Assembly (NCBI GenBank): GCA_017428565.1
Contig: JAFRQP010000042.1
Coordinates: 1 to 52,595 of the forward strand
DNA from: Oscillospiraceae bacterium
GTDB taxonomy: Bacteria > Bacillota > Clostridia > Oscillospirales > Oscillospiraceae
Direction: 5' to 3'
DNA: 52,595 nucleotides
Part shown: positions 7,951 to 16,001 of the stretch, one piece after another
How the letters are laid out: every line of letters starts with the position of its first letter
How positions within the stretch are numbered: position 1 is the stretch's first letter
Made by a program: the position numbers and the translations under genes
The notes under the pieces: generated by a model
Databases searched by the model: none
What the model was told of the DNA's origin: nothing
The model's input: the letters and a program-made list of their open reading frames with translations, nothing else

Positions 7951-8784
7951 TTATGCCAGCAGGCGCCAGAGCGTTTTGGCGATGCCGGCGGCGTTGTTCG
8001 TATCCGTGATCTCGTCGGCCGCGGCCTTCACCGCGGGGTCGGCGTTTTGCATGGCCACGCCCCAGCCCGCGGCCTGCAGCATGGCCCGGTCGTTGGTGCC
8101 GTCGCCGAAGGCCACGGTGTCCTCCCGGGGGATGCCCAGCAGCTCCGCCAGGGCCAGCATGGCCTTGTCCTTGCCGGCGTTCACGCTGTTGATCTCGATG
8201 TTGTTGGACACCGAGGTGGTGGCCACCAGCTCCGGGAAGAGCTCCGGGATGCGTTTGAGCTGCCGCTCCCGCTCGGGCAGATCCTGGGGCTTGAAGAACA
8301 TCTGCAGCTTCTGCAGAGGCTCCCCCCGCTGCCGCAGGGTCTCCTTCAGATCGTCCACGGGCACCCGCAGGCGCTTGACGATCTCCAGCATATGGGGCTC
8401 CGTGGGAAAATAGGGCTCGCAGTTTTCGTACATGCTGCGGGTCATCCAGCCGCTCTCGTTCTGGTAACAGTCGTAGATCACGGGCAGCGTGTCCATGTAC
8501 GCGTAGCAGCGCAGGGCCAGCTCCACCGGCACGTCGCCCCGGTAGAGCAGCCGGTCCTCCGCGGCGTCGTAGACCCCGGCGCCGTTGGAGACGATGAAGT
8601 AGCGCACGCCGGGCAGCCGCTTCACCGGCTCCGGGATGCCCCGGACGATGCGGCCCGTGGCGGGCACCGGGACCCAGCCCCGCTCCGCCGCGGCCTCCAG
8701 GGCCCGGAGGTTCTCGGGCGGGACGCGCTTTTCATCGTCCAGCAGCGTCCCGTCCAGATCAAAGGCGATCAGCTTCCTGCTCAT
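7951..8784 (-). CDS. HAD-superfamily (Cof-type) phosphatase
   Basis: 277 residues from the ATG at 8784, which overlaps the stop of the ABC permease gene as ATGA. HAD motif I is FDLDGT (nucleophile Asp9, acid Asp11). The C2-type cap lies in the middle, and the C-terminal GDGTNDRAML gives motif IV. Cof-type enzymes dephosphorylate small sugar phosphates or flavin and pyridoxal phosphates; the substrate cannot be read here. It is the last gene of the gntR-ABC operon. The open frame continues upstream of the chosen start, but that extension lies in the permease gene and has no ribosome site. Confidence 0.88.
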   Translation of the reverse strand: MSRKLIAFDLDGTLLDDEKRVPPENLRALEAAAERGWVPVPATGRIVRGIPEPVKRLPGVRYFIVSNGAGVYDAAEDRLLYRGDVPVELALRCYAYMDTLPVIYDCYQNESGWMTRSMYENCEPYFPTEPHMLEIVKRLRVPVDDLKETLRQRGEPLQKLQMFFKPQDLPERERQLKRIPELFPELVATTSVSNNIEINSVNAGKDKAMLALAELLGIPREDTVAFGDGTNDRAMLQAAGWGVAMQNADPAVKAAADEITDTNNAAGIAKTLWRLLA

Positions 8785-9605
8785 GCCAGATTCAGCTTTT
8801 TCTGCAGGCCGAAGACCGTCGCGGCGTACAGCAGCGCGCCCTGGGCCAGCAGATAGAAGAAGCTCTTGCCCATGGTGCCGTGCAGCACGTTCAGACCGCC
8901 GCGGATGCTCACCACGGTGACGGTGTTCAGATACTCCACCTCCTGGATGCCCAGCAGATTGGTGATGAGGCTGAAGGCAAAGCTGATGCCCACGAAGCAC
9001 AGCACGCTCATCAGGCCCTTCCGGCGGGTGAAGGTGTGGCCCAGGGCCATGGCCGCGTAGAAGTGCAGGCAGCTCACCAGTCCGCTGAGGATGATGATCA
9101 GCGCAAGCTCGGTCAGAACCAGGTAGAAATCGGCCATGTTGAGCCCCACGGAGGCCAGCATCCTGCGCAGCTCCTCCATGCTGGGGAAGCCGGCCAGCAG
9201 CTGGGCCAGATTCATCTGCGCCAGGTGCAGCACCGAAAGCCCGCCCAGCAGCACGATGACCAGGTTGGTGGCCAGCAGCCAGACCAGGGAGACGATCAGC
9301 TTGGCCCAGACCAGGGAGTGGACGCTGGCCGGCAGGGTGTGCATCAGATAGCCCTCGTTTGCCAGCAGATTCTTATGGAAGCGGACGATCATGATGATGA
9401 TGGGCATCAGCTCCGCCGCCACCACGGCGACGAAGGTGGCGATCAGCACCAGGACCAGCAGAACGGTCAGAAAAGAGCTGAGCCGGCTGTCCAGCAGACG
9501 GACGGAGAGGTTCGCCAGCAGCACCAGCACCGTCAGCACGCCCAGCGCGGGCAGCATGACGCGCCCGGTGGCGCGAAATTCGTATTTGATGAGCTTTCCT
9601 AACAT
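8781..9605 (-). CDS. ABC transporter permease
   Basis: 274 residues with six hydrophobic helices. It begins MLGKLIKYEFRATGR, the amphipathic cytoplasmic start common to ABC-2-type permeases (KYEFR...). The start overlaps the ATPase gene by seven bases and the end overlaps the HAD gene by four. Together with the ATPase it forms an exporter or sensor-type ABC complex of the kind controlled by YtrA-family regulators. The cargo is unknown; such cassettes often respond to cell-wall stress or antimicrobial peptides (family knowledge, not shown here). Confidence 0.88.
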   Translation of the reverse strand: MLGKLIKYEFRATGRVMLPALGVLTVLVLLANLSVRLLDSRLSSFLTVLLVLVLIATFVAVVAAELMPIIIMIVRFHKNLLANEGYLMHTLPASVHSLVWAKLIVSLVWLLATNLVIVLLGGLSVLHLAQMNLAQLLAGFPSMEELRRMLASVGLNMADFYLVLTELALIIILSGLVSCLHFYAAMALGHTFTRRKGLMSVLCFVGISFAFSLITNLLGIQEVEYLNTVTVVSIRGGLNVLHGTMGKSFFYLLAQGALLYAATVFGLQKKLNLA

Positions 9606-10294
9606 TTGAATACCTCCCGGAAATACCGATCCACGCTTGTGCCCTGGGTTTCACGGATGCTGTCCGCCGCCTCGTGCAGCAGGACGCGCCCCTCCTTCAG
9701 GAAGATCACCTCGTCCAGCACCGACTCCACATCGGAGATCAGGTGGGTGGAGATGATGACGGCGGCCTCGGGGTTGTAGTTGCGGATGATGGTGTCCAGG
9801 ATGAAGTCCCGGGTGGCGGGGTCCACGCCGCCGATGGGCTCGTCCAGCAGGTAGAGCCGGGCCTTCCGGCTCATGACCAGGATGAGCTGCACCTTCTCCC
9901 GGGTGCCCTTGGACAGGGTCTTGAAGCGCTGCGCCGGGTCGATGCCCAGCCGCGCCATCATCTCCCGCGCTTTCTCCGGGTCAAAGTCCTTGTAGAAATC
10001 CGCGAAAAAGCGGATCTGCTGCTCCACGGTCATCCAGTCCGCCAGAAAGTCCCGGTCGGGCAGATAGGCCACCAGAGCCTTGCTGGCGGGGCCGGGCTTG
10101 GCCCCCTCGATGAACACTTCGCCGGCGGTGGGGGTCAGCAGGCCGTTGACCAGCTTGATGAAGGTGGTCTTGCCGCTGCCGTTGGGCCCCAGCAGGCCTA
10201 CCACCCGGCCGGGCTCGATGCTCAGATCCACGCCCTCCAGCGCGGCCACCTTGCCGTAGTGCTTGGAGAGATTTTTACATTCCAGAATTGCCAT
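9599..10294 (-). CDS. ABC transporter ATP-binding protein
   Basis: 231 residues from the ATG at 10294 (SD AGGAGG, 6-base spacing). Walker A GPNGSGKT at 36-43, a degenerate signature LSKGTREKV at 127-135, Walker B LYLLDEP at 147-153, and switch His184 in STH. The C-terminal ~40 residues follow the DRYFREVF pattern of the drug/lantibiotic-type ATPases. The first 20 bases overlap the end of gntR. It powers the downstream permease. A longer open frame upstream of this ATG is the regulator gene in another frame. Confidence 0.95.
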   Translation of the reverse strand: MAILECKNLSKHYGKVAALEGVDLSIEPGRVVGLLGPNGSGKTTFIKLVNGLLTPTAGEVFIEGAKPGPASKALVAYLPDRDFLADWMTVEQQIRFFADFYKDFDPEKAREMMARLGIDPAQRFKTLSKGTREKVQLILVMSRKARLYLLDEPIGGVDPATRDFILDTIIRNYNPEAAVIISTHLISDVESVLDEVIFLKEGRVLLHEAADSIRETQGTSVDRYFREVFKC

Positions 10295-10658
10295 GCGCGT
10301 CCTCCTTTTCCTCCTGCAGCAGAGCCAGGATCTCCCCTCTGCCGTAGCCCAGCTTGCCCATGCCCTCCAGAAACACCCGGATGTGCTCGGCGGCAAAGGC
10401 CCGCTTGGCCCCTTCGATCAAATGAACGTCCTCCGTGACGAAGCGCCCCGCGGTGCGCTGGGAATAGACCATTCCCTCCCGCTCCAGCTCCTGCAGCGCC
10501 CGCTGCATGGTGTTGGGATTGACCCCGGCCTCCGTGGCCAGGTCCCGCACCGAGGGGAGACGGCTGCCGGGCGGCAGATCGCCGGAGACGATGCCCTGCT
10601 TGATCCGCGAGATCAGCTGGGCATAAATGGGCTGATCCCCGCGAAAGGTCCAATCCAT
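10275..10658 (-). CDS. GntR-family (YtrA subfamily) repressor
   Basis: 127 residues: an N-terminal winged helix (about 5-75), with QPIYAQL, PPGSRLPSVRDLA and the recognition helix VNPNTMQRALQELE, followed by only ~45 residues. This short tail is the hallmark of the YtrA branch, which governs neighbouring ABC operons. It is the first gene of the operon. A perfect TTATTGT/ACAATAA dyad lies over the -10 of its own promoter, so autorepression is likely. The inducer is unknown. Confidence 0.92.
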   Translation of the reverse strand: MDWTFRGDQPIYAQLISRIKQGIVSGDLPPGSRLPSVRDLATEAGVNPNTMQRALQELEREGMVYSQRTAGRFVTEDVHLIEGAKRAFAAEHIRVFLEGMGKLGYGRGEILALLQEEKEDAHGNSGM

Positions 10659-10676
10659 GGACAGGCCCCCTTTGCA

Positions 10677-10704
10677 TTATTGTCTTAGGCAAGTAGTACA
10701 ATAA
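10677..10704 (-). promoter_or_regulatory. Candidate operator of the GntR regulator
   Basis: Inverted repeat TTATTGT (10677-10683) and ACAATAA (10698-10704), separated by 14 bases. The distal half is the -10 box of the promoter, so a bound repressor would block the polymerase. Other bases of the dyad were not matched to a known YtrA site. Confidence 0.65.
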
Positions 10705-10726
10705 CACAGCCATACAGTTTTGTCAA
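10698..10726 (-). promoter_or_regulatory. Promoter of the gntR-ABC-HAD operon
   Basis: On the minus strand TTGACA (10726-10721), 17-bp spacer, TATTGT (10703-10698). A consensus -35 with exact spacing, about 40 bases before the gntR ATG. Confidence 0.85.
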
Positions 10727-10741
10727 CAGATTTTTGAAAAA

Positions 10742-10847
10742 AGTTTTTAGAATTTAGTTTTTAGTTTTTAGTAAACGGAAAAAACGGCAAAAGCGCCCCG
10801 GCAAGGGGCGCTTTTCTCAAAACTCAAAACTGGAAACTGGAAACTCC
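10742..10847. repeat. Inverted pair of heptamer arrays around a terminator
   Basis: The left arm, 10742-10772, is AGTTTTT-type units. The right arm, about 10817-10845, is AAAACTN/GAAACTN units, which is the reverse complement type. Between them is the hairpin at 10789-10815. On the minus strand the right arm starts exactly four bases after the stop codon of the gene at 10850. Confidence 0.85.
10789..10815 (-). terminator. Terminator after murI-DUF1934
   Basis: Perfect 11-bp stem AAAAGCGCCCC / GGGGCGCTTTT with a 5-base loop. Its own T-rich ends, in both directions, can serve as the run of U residues. It ends the minus-strand murI transcript. Confidence 0.85.
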
Positions 10848-10849
10848 GC

Positions 10850-11281
10850 TCACTGGGCGCCGATCTCCCGCACGCTGATCTCGAAGCGGTTGCGGGAGGC
10901 CACCACGTGCTCCATATCCACCACATAGTCGATCTCCACGCTGCCGCCGCTCTCCCCCATGTTCTGGGCGATGCGCCGGGTGTTGATGCCCATGGTGGCG
11001 CTGCCGAAGGGCGTGGCGTACTGGAAGGCGCTCTTCAGCCCCTCCTTGAAGACCATCCGGCTGGTGACGGTGCCCTCCCGGTCCACCACCACCTGATCCG
11101 GCATGACGAAAAGGCTGGTGCGGGTGCCGGGCAGCCCGGTGACCTCGCTTTCCTCATAGCTGAGACAGCCCACCTGGTCCTCGTAAAAGTAATATCCGTC
11201 TGTGGTAAATTCCATGCGCTGCTCCTCCCCCTCCTCGAAGGTGAAGGTGCTGTTGATGGAGATGACAACGTCTTTCATCAT
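10850..11281 (-). CDS. DUF1934 (YwiB-like) beta-barrel protein
   Basis: 143 residues, matching the DUF1934/YwiB family: KDVVISINS at the N-terminus, then alternating beta-strand patterns, GYYFYEDQVGCLSYEE and LFVMPDQVVVDREG. A calycin-type barrel is the known fold of the family; the molecular role is unsettled. The start overlaps the murI stop (ATGATGA), with a second Met directly after the first. Being the downstream partner of murI suggests co-expression with peptidoglycan precursor synthesis. Confidence 0.85.
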   Translation of the reverse strand: MMKDVVISINSTFTFEEGEEQRMEFTTDGYYFYEDQVGCLSYEESEVTGLPGTRTSLFVMPDQVVVDREGTVTSRMVFKEGLKSAFQYATPFGSATMGINTRRIAQNMGESGGSVEIDYVVDMEHVVASRNRFEISVREIGAQ

Positions 11282-12081
11282 AGCGTGATCCTCATGACCG
11301 GGGTCCGGAAGACCCGGCCGGCGATGGAGCGGCCCAGCAGCCGGGACGCCCCCTCTTCAAACACGGCGGGGTCGCCGCTGACCAGATAGCGCTCCTCTCC
11401 CTTCCCGCCCAGCAGATCGCGGCTCTCCAGGATGTGCCGGATCGCCCCGGCCCCGCAGGCGGCCGCGCTGACCAGCGCCGTGTCCTCCGGGAGGAAGCGG
11501 CGCAGCGCCGCCTCCACGATCCCATAGTGGGTGCAGCCCAGCAGCACCGCGGAGGCCTGCCGCAGCGGGGCGGTGTAGCGCCGGGCGGCGTCCAGGAGCA
11601 GGGGATCGTCGGCCTCCACGTGACCGGACTCGATCAGCGGCACCAGCTCCGGGCAGGGCACGGGGATGATCTCCCGCCCCGGGCAGGCCTGGCGCAGGGC
11701 CCGCTCAAAGGCGCCGCTGCGGATGGTGGCCGCCGTGGCCACGATGCCCAGGGGCCCCGTGCCGGGGATCCGGGCCATGGCCTCGATGCTGGGGCGCAGG
11801 ACCCCGGAGCAGGGGACGGCGCAGGCGTCCAGCAGGTCCGGCGTGTTGCTGGACAGGGTCCCGCAGGCCACCAGGATGGCCTTTACGTCCTGCCCGCAGA
11901 GCAGCTCCAGATCCTGCCGGGCCATGCAGCGCAGCTGCTCCCGGCTCTTTTCCCCGTAGGGCAGACGGCCGGTGTCGCCGAAATAGACGATGTTCTCTTC
12001 CGGCATCAGCCGGCGCAGCTCCCGCAGCGCGGTAAGCCCGCCCAGGCCGGAGTCGAACACGCCGATGGGTCGATTGTCCAA
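11278..12081 (-). CDS. murI: Glutamate racemase
   Basis: Makes D-glutamate for peptidoglycan. 267 residues with FDSGLGG at 9-15 (Asp10, Ser11), YFGDTGRLPYGEKS near 33-46, the first catalytic Cys73 in VACGTLS and the second, Cys183, in LLGCTH with His185. The usual CNTA/CNTS after the first cysteine is replaced by CGTL, so the substrate-contacting Asn is Gly. The start is TTG (12081), fixed by alignment of MDNRPIGVFDSG and by a GGGGGC-type site nine bases upstream. No in-frame ATG fits. Confidence 0.92.
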   Translation of the reverse strand: MDNRPIGVFDSGLGGLTALRELRRLMPEENIVYFGDTGRLPYGEKSREQLRCMARQDLELLCGQDVKAILVACGTLSSNTPDLLDACAVPCSGVLRPSIEAMARIPGTGPLGIVATAATIRSGAFERALRQACPGREIIPVPCPELVPLIESGHVEADDPLLLDAARRYTAPLRQASAVLLGCTHYGIVEAALRRFLPEDTALVSAAACGAGAIRHILESRDLLGGKGEERYLVSGDPAVFEEGASRLLGRSIAGRVFRTPVMRITL

Positions 12082-12152
12082 GGCCGCAGCCCCCTTTCCG
12101 AAAATTGTTTCTGATTATAGCGCAAAAGCATATGAAAGGCAAGAGAAGAATA

Positions 12153-12271
12153 AGTGAAGAGTGAAAAGTGAAGAGTGAAGAGTTGCGGTGTCGCCTTCGG
12201 CGACGGATTGATAATCCATCACGCCGCAGGCGTGATACCATATCTTTTCACTTTTCACTGTTCTCTTTTCA
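12153..12271. repeat. Heptamer-armed element between murI and the glycosyltransferase gene
   Basis: Left arm 12153-12182 (AGTGAAG/AGTGAAA units); right arm 12244-12271, its inverted type. Between them are two hairpins, GTCGCCTTCGGCGAC near 12190 and CACGCCGCAGGCGTG near 12220. On the minus strand the right arm begins with the stop codon TGA of the gene at 12269, as the heptamer TGAAAAG. Confidence 0.88.
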
Positions 12272-13294
12272 CTTTTTATGCTTGATCCGCGTAAAGAGCC
12301 TTGGGAAGCGCTCCCCCGCCCAGGCCACCAGCCGAAAGCAGAAGAGCGTGAGGCTCACCCGGCGGCTGCGCAGCACGGCGCAGAGGAGCCCGGTGGGCAG
12401 GCCGCCGGAGCTGTCCCGGCAGCGGCGCTGCACCCGCTCGTCGTTTCCGATGCGGCGGGCCGCCGCCCGCTTTTCCGCCTTGGTCAGCCTGCAGGAGCGG
12501 GAATAGAGGTTCGTCAGACAGGAGAAGACGCTCTTGGCGAACATGTAGCGGAAATCCGCGTCACCGCCGGCGCCCAGGGCTGCGCAGAGGCCCTCGATGC
12601 GCCCGTCTATCTCACAGCATACGTCAAACTTCTTCTCATAATACCGGGTGATGAGACTTTCGCCCTCGTGCATGACGTAGCGGTGCTTGCTCTCCGGCAG
12701 GATCTTGACGCTCCGCACCCGCTCCAGCACGTCAAAGAGGAAGAGCCGGTCCTCGCCCCAGCGGTAGTCCGGGAAGCGCAGCCCCGCCAGCAGCGGCGCG
12801 GCGTAGAGCTTGGCCCAGACCTGGTTGAGAAGGTTTGCCTTGTAGAGGCGGGGAAAGGCTTCCCCCAGGGCGGTGCGGTCCAGCAGAGCCTCCGGCTCGC
12901 AGTAGTCCCGCAGGCTGCCGTCCGGCCGCTGGATGGAGAAGCCGAAGAGCACCAGCTCCGCCCCCTCCGCCCCGCGCAGGGCGTAGTCCAGGGCGTCCGG
13001 CAGCAGCAGATCGTCCGCGTCCAGGAACATCACATAGTCCGTCCCCTCCGGCAGCAGGGCCAGGGCCCGGTTCCGGGCGGCGGCGGGGCCGCCGTTGGGC
13101 ACGCTGCGATAGTCCAGACGGGGATCCTCCCGATGCAGCCGCTCCAGGATCTCCGCCGTTTTGTCGGTGGAGCCGTCGTCGATCACCAGCAGGCGCAGGC
13201 GGCGGTGGCTCTGCTCCAGCACGCTGCGCAGAGAGGCCTCCAGATAGCGTTCCGCGTTCCAGGCGGGGACGATGACGGTGACAAGCTTATCCAT
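12269..13294 (-). CDS. Family 2 glycosyltransferase
   Basis: 341 residues, SD GGAGGAAGG. The GT-A fold appears as VTVIVPAWNAERYL at 5-18, DDGSTD at 39-44 and the metal-binding D92-A-D94-D95. The C-terminal half holds the acceptor region typical of glycan side-chain transferases and no membrane helix. It overlaps the DUF2461 gene by eight bases and is probably its operon partner. The last codons (KHKK, then TGA) run into the heptamer array, so the extreme C-terminus may have been reshaped by that element. The donor and acceptor sugars are unknown. Confidence 0.88.
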   Translation of the reverse strand: MDKLVTVIVPAWNAERYLEASLRSVLEQSHRRLRLLVIDDGSTDKTAEILERLHREDPRLDYRSVPNGGPAAARNRALALLPEGTDYVMFLDADDLLLPDALDYALRGAEGAELVLFGFSIQRPDGSLRDYCEPEALLDRTALGEAFPRLYKANLLNQVWAKLYAAPLLAGLRFPDYRWGEDRLFLFDVLERVRSVKILPESKHRYVMHEGESLITRYYEKKFDVCCEIDGRIEGLCAALGAGGDADFRYMFAKSVFSCLTNLYSRSCRLTKAEKRAAARRIGNDERVQRRCRDSSGGLPTGLLCAVLRSRRVSLTLFCFRLVAWAGERFPRLFTRIKHKK

Positions 13295-13973
13295 GGCCTT
13301 CCTCCTCCGTCTTCCCGGCGGCCAGGTGGACCTCCAGCAGGAAGCGATACATGGGTGTCAGCTCCGCAAAGGCCTCGGCCAGGAGACCGGGCAGGGCGGG
13401 CGTAAAGGCCTCCCCCTCCAGGTCCCGGGTGGCCTGCACGCCCACCCACTTGCGCTCATACCAGCTGCGCAGGGGCTCGTAATAGCTGCCCTTGGGCCGG
13501 GCGTAGGTAGGGCCGATGACCCGGTAGTTCCCCGCGGCGGCGAGATCCCCGGCCAGGCGCGCAAAGCGGGCGGGATTGGCGTCGATGCTGCGGCGGTAGA
13601 GCTCCATCTCCGCCGGGGCGGCCTCGAAAAAGCCCATGCCGTAGACATAGGTAGCGGCTCCGATCTCAAACCAGAAGGCGGGGCCGTCCTTGCCCCCCGC
13701 GTCGTCCCAGAGGGTGAACCACATATGATCCTTGTAGGGCCCCCGGCCGAAGAGCCGCCGGGCGTCCCGGTAAATGCGGGAGATGTGGCACTGCACCGCC
13801 ATATCCGGAAAGCGGGCCTGCAGCAGCGCGGCGGTGTCCCGCGCCAACTCCTTGAAGGGCGTGTTCAGCACCCGCTCGAATTGCTCCTTGTGCTCCAGAA
13901 ACCAGGGGCGCTCGTTGTGGAAGCTCAGCTCCCACAGAAATTCGCCCGTCTCCTTGGAAAAGCCCTGAAACAT
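13287..13973 (-). CDS. DUF2461 family protein
   Basis: 228 residues from the ATG at 13973 (SD AAGGGAGG). It matches the DUF2461/TIGR02453 family of uncharacterised proteins: FLWELSFHNERPWFLEHK near the start, ISRIYRDARRLFGRGPYKDHMWF in the middle (family pattern R-x-Y-R-D-x-R-F-x-x-x-K-x-P-Y-K), and a C-terminal region beginning YYEPLRSWYERK. The biochemical role of the family is not known. An open frame continues upstream into the repeat region but has no ribosome site there. Confidence 0.88.
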   Translation of the reverse strand: MFQGFSKETGEFLWELSFHNERPWFLEHKEQFERVLNTPFKELARDTAALLQARFPDMAVQCHISRIYRDARRLFGRGPYKDHMWFTLWDDAGGKDGPAFWFEIGAATYVYGMGFFEAAPAEMELYRRSIDANPARFARLAGDLAAAGNYRVIGPTYARPKGSYYEPLRSWYERKWVGVQATRDLEGEAFTPALPGLLAEAFAELTPMYRFLLEVHLAAGKTEEEGHG

Positions 13974-14039
13974 GGGCGGCCCTCCCTTCTTGCGTTCAAT
14001 AACTGATTTATTATACGCCATTTCGCGCCGATCTGCAAG

Positions 14040-14430
14040 GGCGGCAGAAGAGGGAAGGAAAAGAAGCGTGTAGAGCGAAGCTGTAGGGGTCGCGGCCTCG
14101 ACAACCCGCGAAGAGTGAAGAGCGAGAGAGGGCGGGAGGCGCAATGCCCCCCTCGCCTAGAGGGGGGTGGCCGAGCGAAGCGAGGTCGGGGGGATCCCGG
14201 CGCGAAAAAGGAAGACGTATCCCCCAGTCACCCTCGCTCTGCTCGGGCGACAGCCCCTTTAGGCAAGGGGGCCTCAGGCGGCGACCAAAGGTCGCCCCTA
14301 CGGGGAAACGGCGGTCTGCGCCGTAGGGGCCGTTCATGGGCTCCTGCGGCGGCCCGTGTTATGACCCCTTCCGTCACGGCTGCGCTGCGCTTGCCGTGCC
14401 ACCTCCCCCAGAGGGGGAGGCAAGGCCGGG
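14040..14430. repeat. Mosaic of intergenic palindromes upstream of trkA
   Basis: No gene is seen in this 390-base stretch. It contains short palindromes of several repeat types: a GTAGGGGTCG block near 14082, a CCCCCCTCGCCTAGAGGGGGG hairpin at 14146-14167, a CCCCTTTAGGCAAGGGG hairpin near 14254-14272, two GTAGGGG/CCCCTAC units in opposite orientation near 14280-14330, and CACGGC...GCCGTG followed by CTCCCCCAGAGGGGGAG near 14375-14420. The last block resembles the 85-bp repeat in front of trxB. Confidence 0.75.
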
Positions 14431-14564
14431 AAAACGCAGAATCCCAAAACCAACTATTCCCGCAACCGCAAAAGCTCTTTTTCCGCAGCGCCAATACTCT
14501 TCTTTCTCCCGCCGCACCAAAACCTGTCTTTCTCTCCCGGCCCCAAAAACTGTATTTTCCGCGC

Positions 14565-14593
14565 TGTACAAGCGGGAAAAGACATGGTATAAT
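14565..14593 (+). promoter_or_regulatory. trkA operon promoter
   Basis: Consensus -10 TATAAT (14588-14593) with a weaker -35 TGTACA (14565-14570) at 17 bp, 44 bases before the trkA ATG. Confidence 0.7.
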
Positions 14594-14636
14594 AAAATGT
14601 CTTACAATCCATGCCTTCGCAGACAAGGAGGTCGCC

Positions 14637-16001
14637 ATGAAAATCATCATCGCCGGCGCGGGAAAGGTGGGCCACACCGTGGCCGCCCTTCTGGCGGAAG
14701 AGGGTCACGATATCACCATCATCGACCGCGACCCGGATACCATTCAAATCCTGTCCAACTCTCTGGACGTGATCTGCGTGGAGGGCAGCGCCACCAATTC
14801 CGGGACCCTGCGGGAGGCGGGGGCGGAAAAGGCGGATCTGCTGCTGGCCGCCACCGAGCAGGATGAGGTCAACATGATCTGCGGCATCTCCGCCCGGAAG
14901 CTGGGCACCGCCCACGTGATCGCCCGGGTCCGGGACCCGGAATATCTGCATCAGACGGAGTTTTTGCGGGAGACTCTGGGTCTCTCCGTGCTGGTGAACC
15001 CGGAGTATGAGTGCGCCAAGGAAATTTCCCGCGCCCTGCGCTTCCCCGGCGCCGTGCGGGTGGACTCCTTCTCCAAGGGGAGCCTTGAGATCGTGGAGCA
15101 CAAGATCCCCGCGGGCGGCAAGCTGGAGGGCGTGGCGCTCAAGGAGCTGGTGCAGCGCTTCGGCGCCAAGATCCTGGTGGGCGTGGTAGAACGCGGCAGA
15201 GAGGCCATGATCCCCAACGGCAATTTCGTCCTGCAGGCGGGGGACCGGCTGAGCATCACGGGAGAATCCCGGGAGCTGCGCCGCTTTTTCACCGCCATCG
15301 GCCAGTTCAAGCGCCCGGTGCGCCGGGTGATGATCATGGGCGGCGGGCGCAGCGCGGTCTATCTGACCCGGATGCTGCAGGAGAGCGGCATGGAGGTCAC
15401 CGTGGTGGAGCGGGACCGGGAGCGCTGCGAGCTGCTCTGCGACCTGATCCCCCAGGCCAATATCATCTGCGGCGACGCCACCCGCAGCGACGTGCTGCAG
15501 GAGGACGGCCTCTCCGCGGCGGACGCCTTCGTGGCCCTCACCGGCGACGACGAGGACAACATCATCACCTCCCTGTACGCCAAGAGCTGCGGCGTGGGCA
15601 GCGTGGTGGTGAAGGTGAACCGGGATTACCTGGACGAGATCCTGGACAATGTGGGGCTCACCACCATCGTCTCCCCCAAGGAGATCGTCGCCCAGCAGCT
15701 GACCCGCTATGTCCGCGCCATGAGCAATTCCATGGGCGGCAGCATGGAGACGCTCTACCGTCTGGCGGACGGAAAGGTGGAGGCTCTGGAGTTCAAGGTC
15801 AGTCCCCGTTCCGCCTGCGTGAACATCCCCCTGAAGGATCTGAAGCTGAAACCCAACATCCTGATCACCGCCATCATCCGGGGCAGCAAGAGCATCATCC
15901 CCGACGGCAGCAGCCGCATCCTGCCCGGCGACCACGCGGTGATCGTCACGGCGGCGGGCCGGCTGCAGAATCTGGATTCTATTGTTGAGGAAAGCCGATG
16001 A
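14637..16001 (+). CDS. trkA: Trk potassium uptake regulatory subunit TrkA
   Basis: 454 residues from the ATG at 14637 with a perfect AAGGAGG five bases away. Two tandem RCK units: the first Rossmann nucleotide site is GAGKVG at residues 7-12 with the acidic end IIDRD, and the second begins VMIMGGGRSAVYL near 228. A TrkA-C domain follows each. It is a peripheral cytoplasmic ring that binds NAD(H)/ATP and gates the TrkH channel. The gene overlaps trkH as ATGA, so the subunits are made together. The 174-codon open frame in front of the ATG is repeat sequence. Confidence 0.95.
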   Translation: MKIIIAGAGKVGHTVAALLAEEGHDITIIDRDPDTIQILSNSLDVICVEGSATNSGTLREAGAEKADLLLAATEQDEVNMICGISARKLGTAHVIARVRDPEYLHQTEFLRETLGLSVLVNPEYECAKEISRALRFPGAVRVDSFSKGSLEIVEHKIPAGGKLEGVALKELVQRFGAKILVGVVERGREAMIPNGNFVLQAGDRLSITGESRELRRFFTAIGQFKRPVRRVMIMGGGRSAVYLTRMLQESGMEVTVVERDRERCELLCDLIPQANIICGDATRSDVLQEDGLSAADAFVALTGDDEDNIITSLYAKSCGVGSVVVKVNRDYLDEILDNVGLTTIVSPKEIVAQQLTRYVRAMSNSMGGSMETLYRLADGKVEALEFKVSPRSACVNIPLKDLKLKPNILITAIIRGSKSIIPDGSSRILPGDHAVIVTAAGRLQNLDSIVEESR

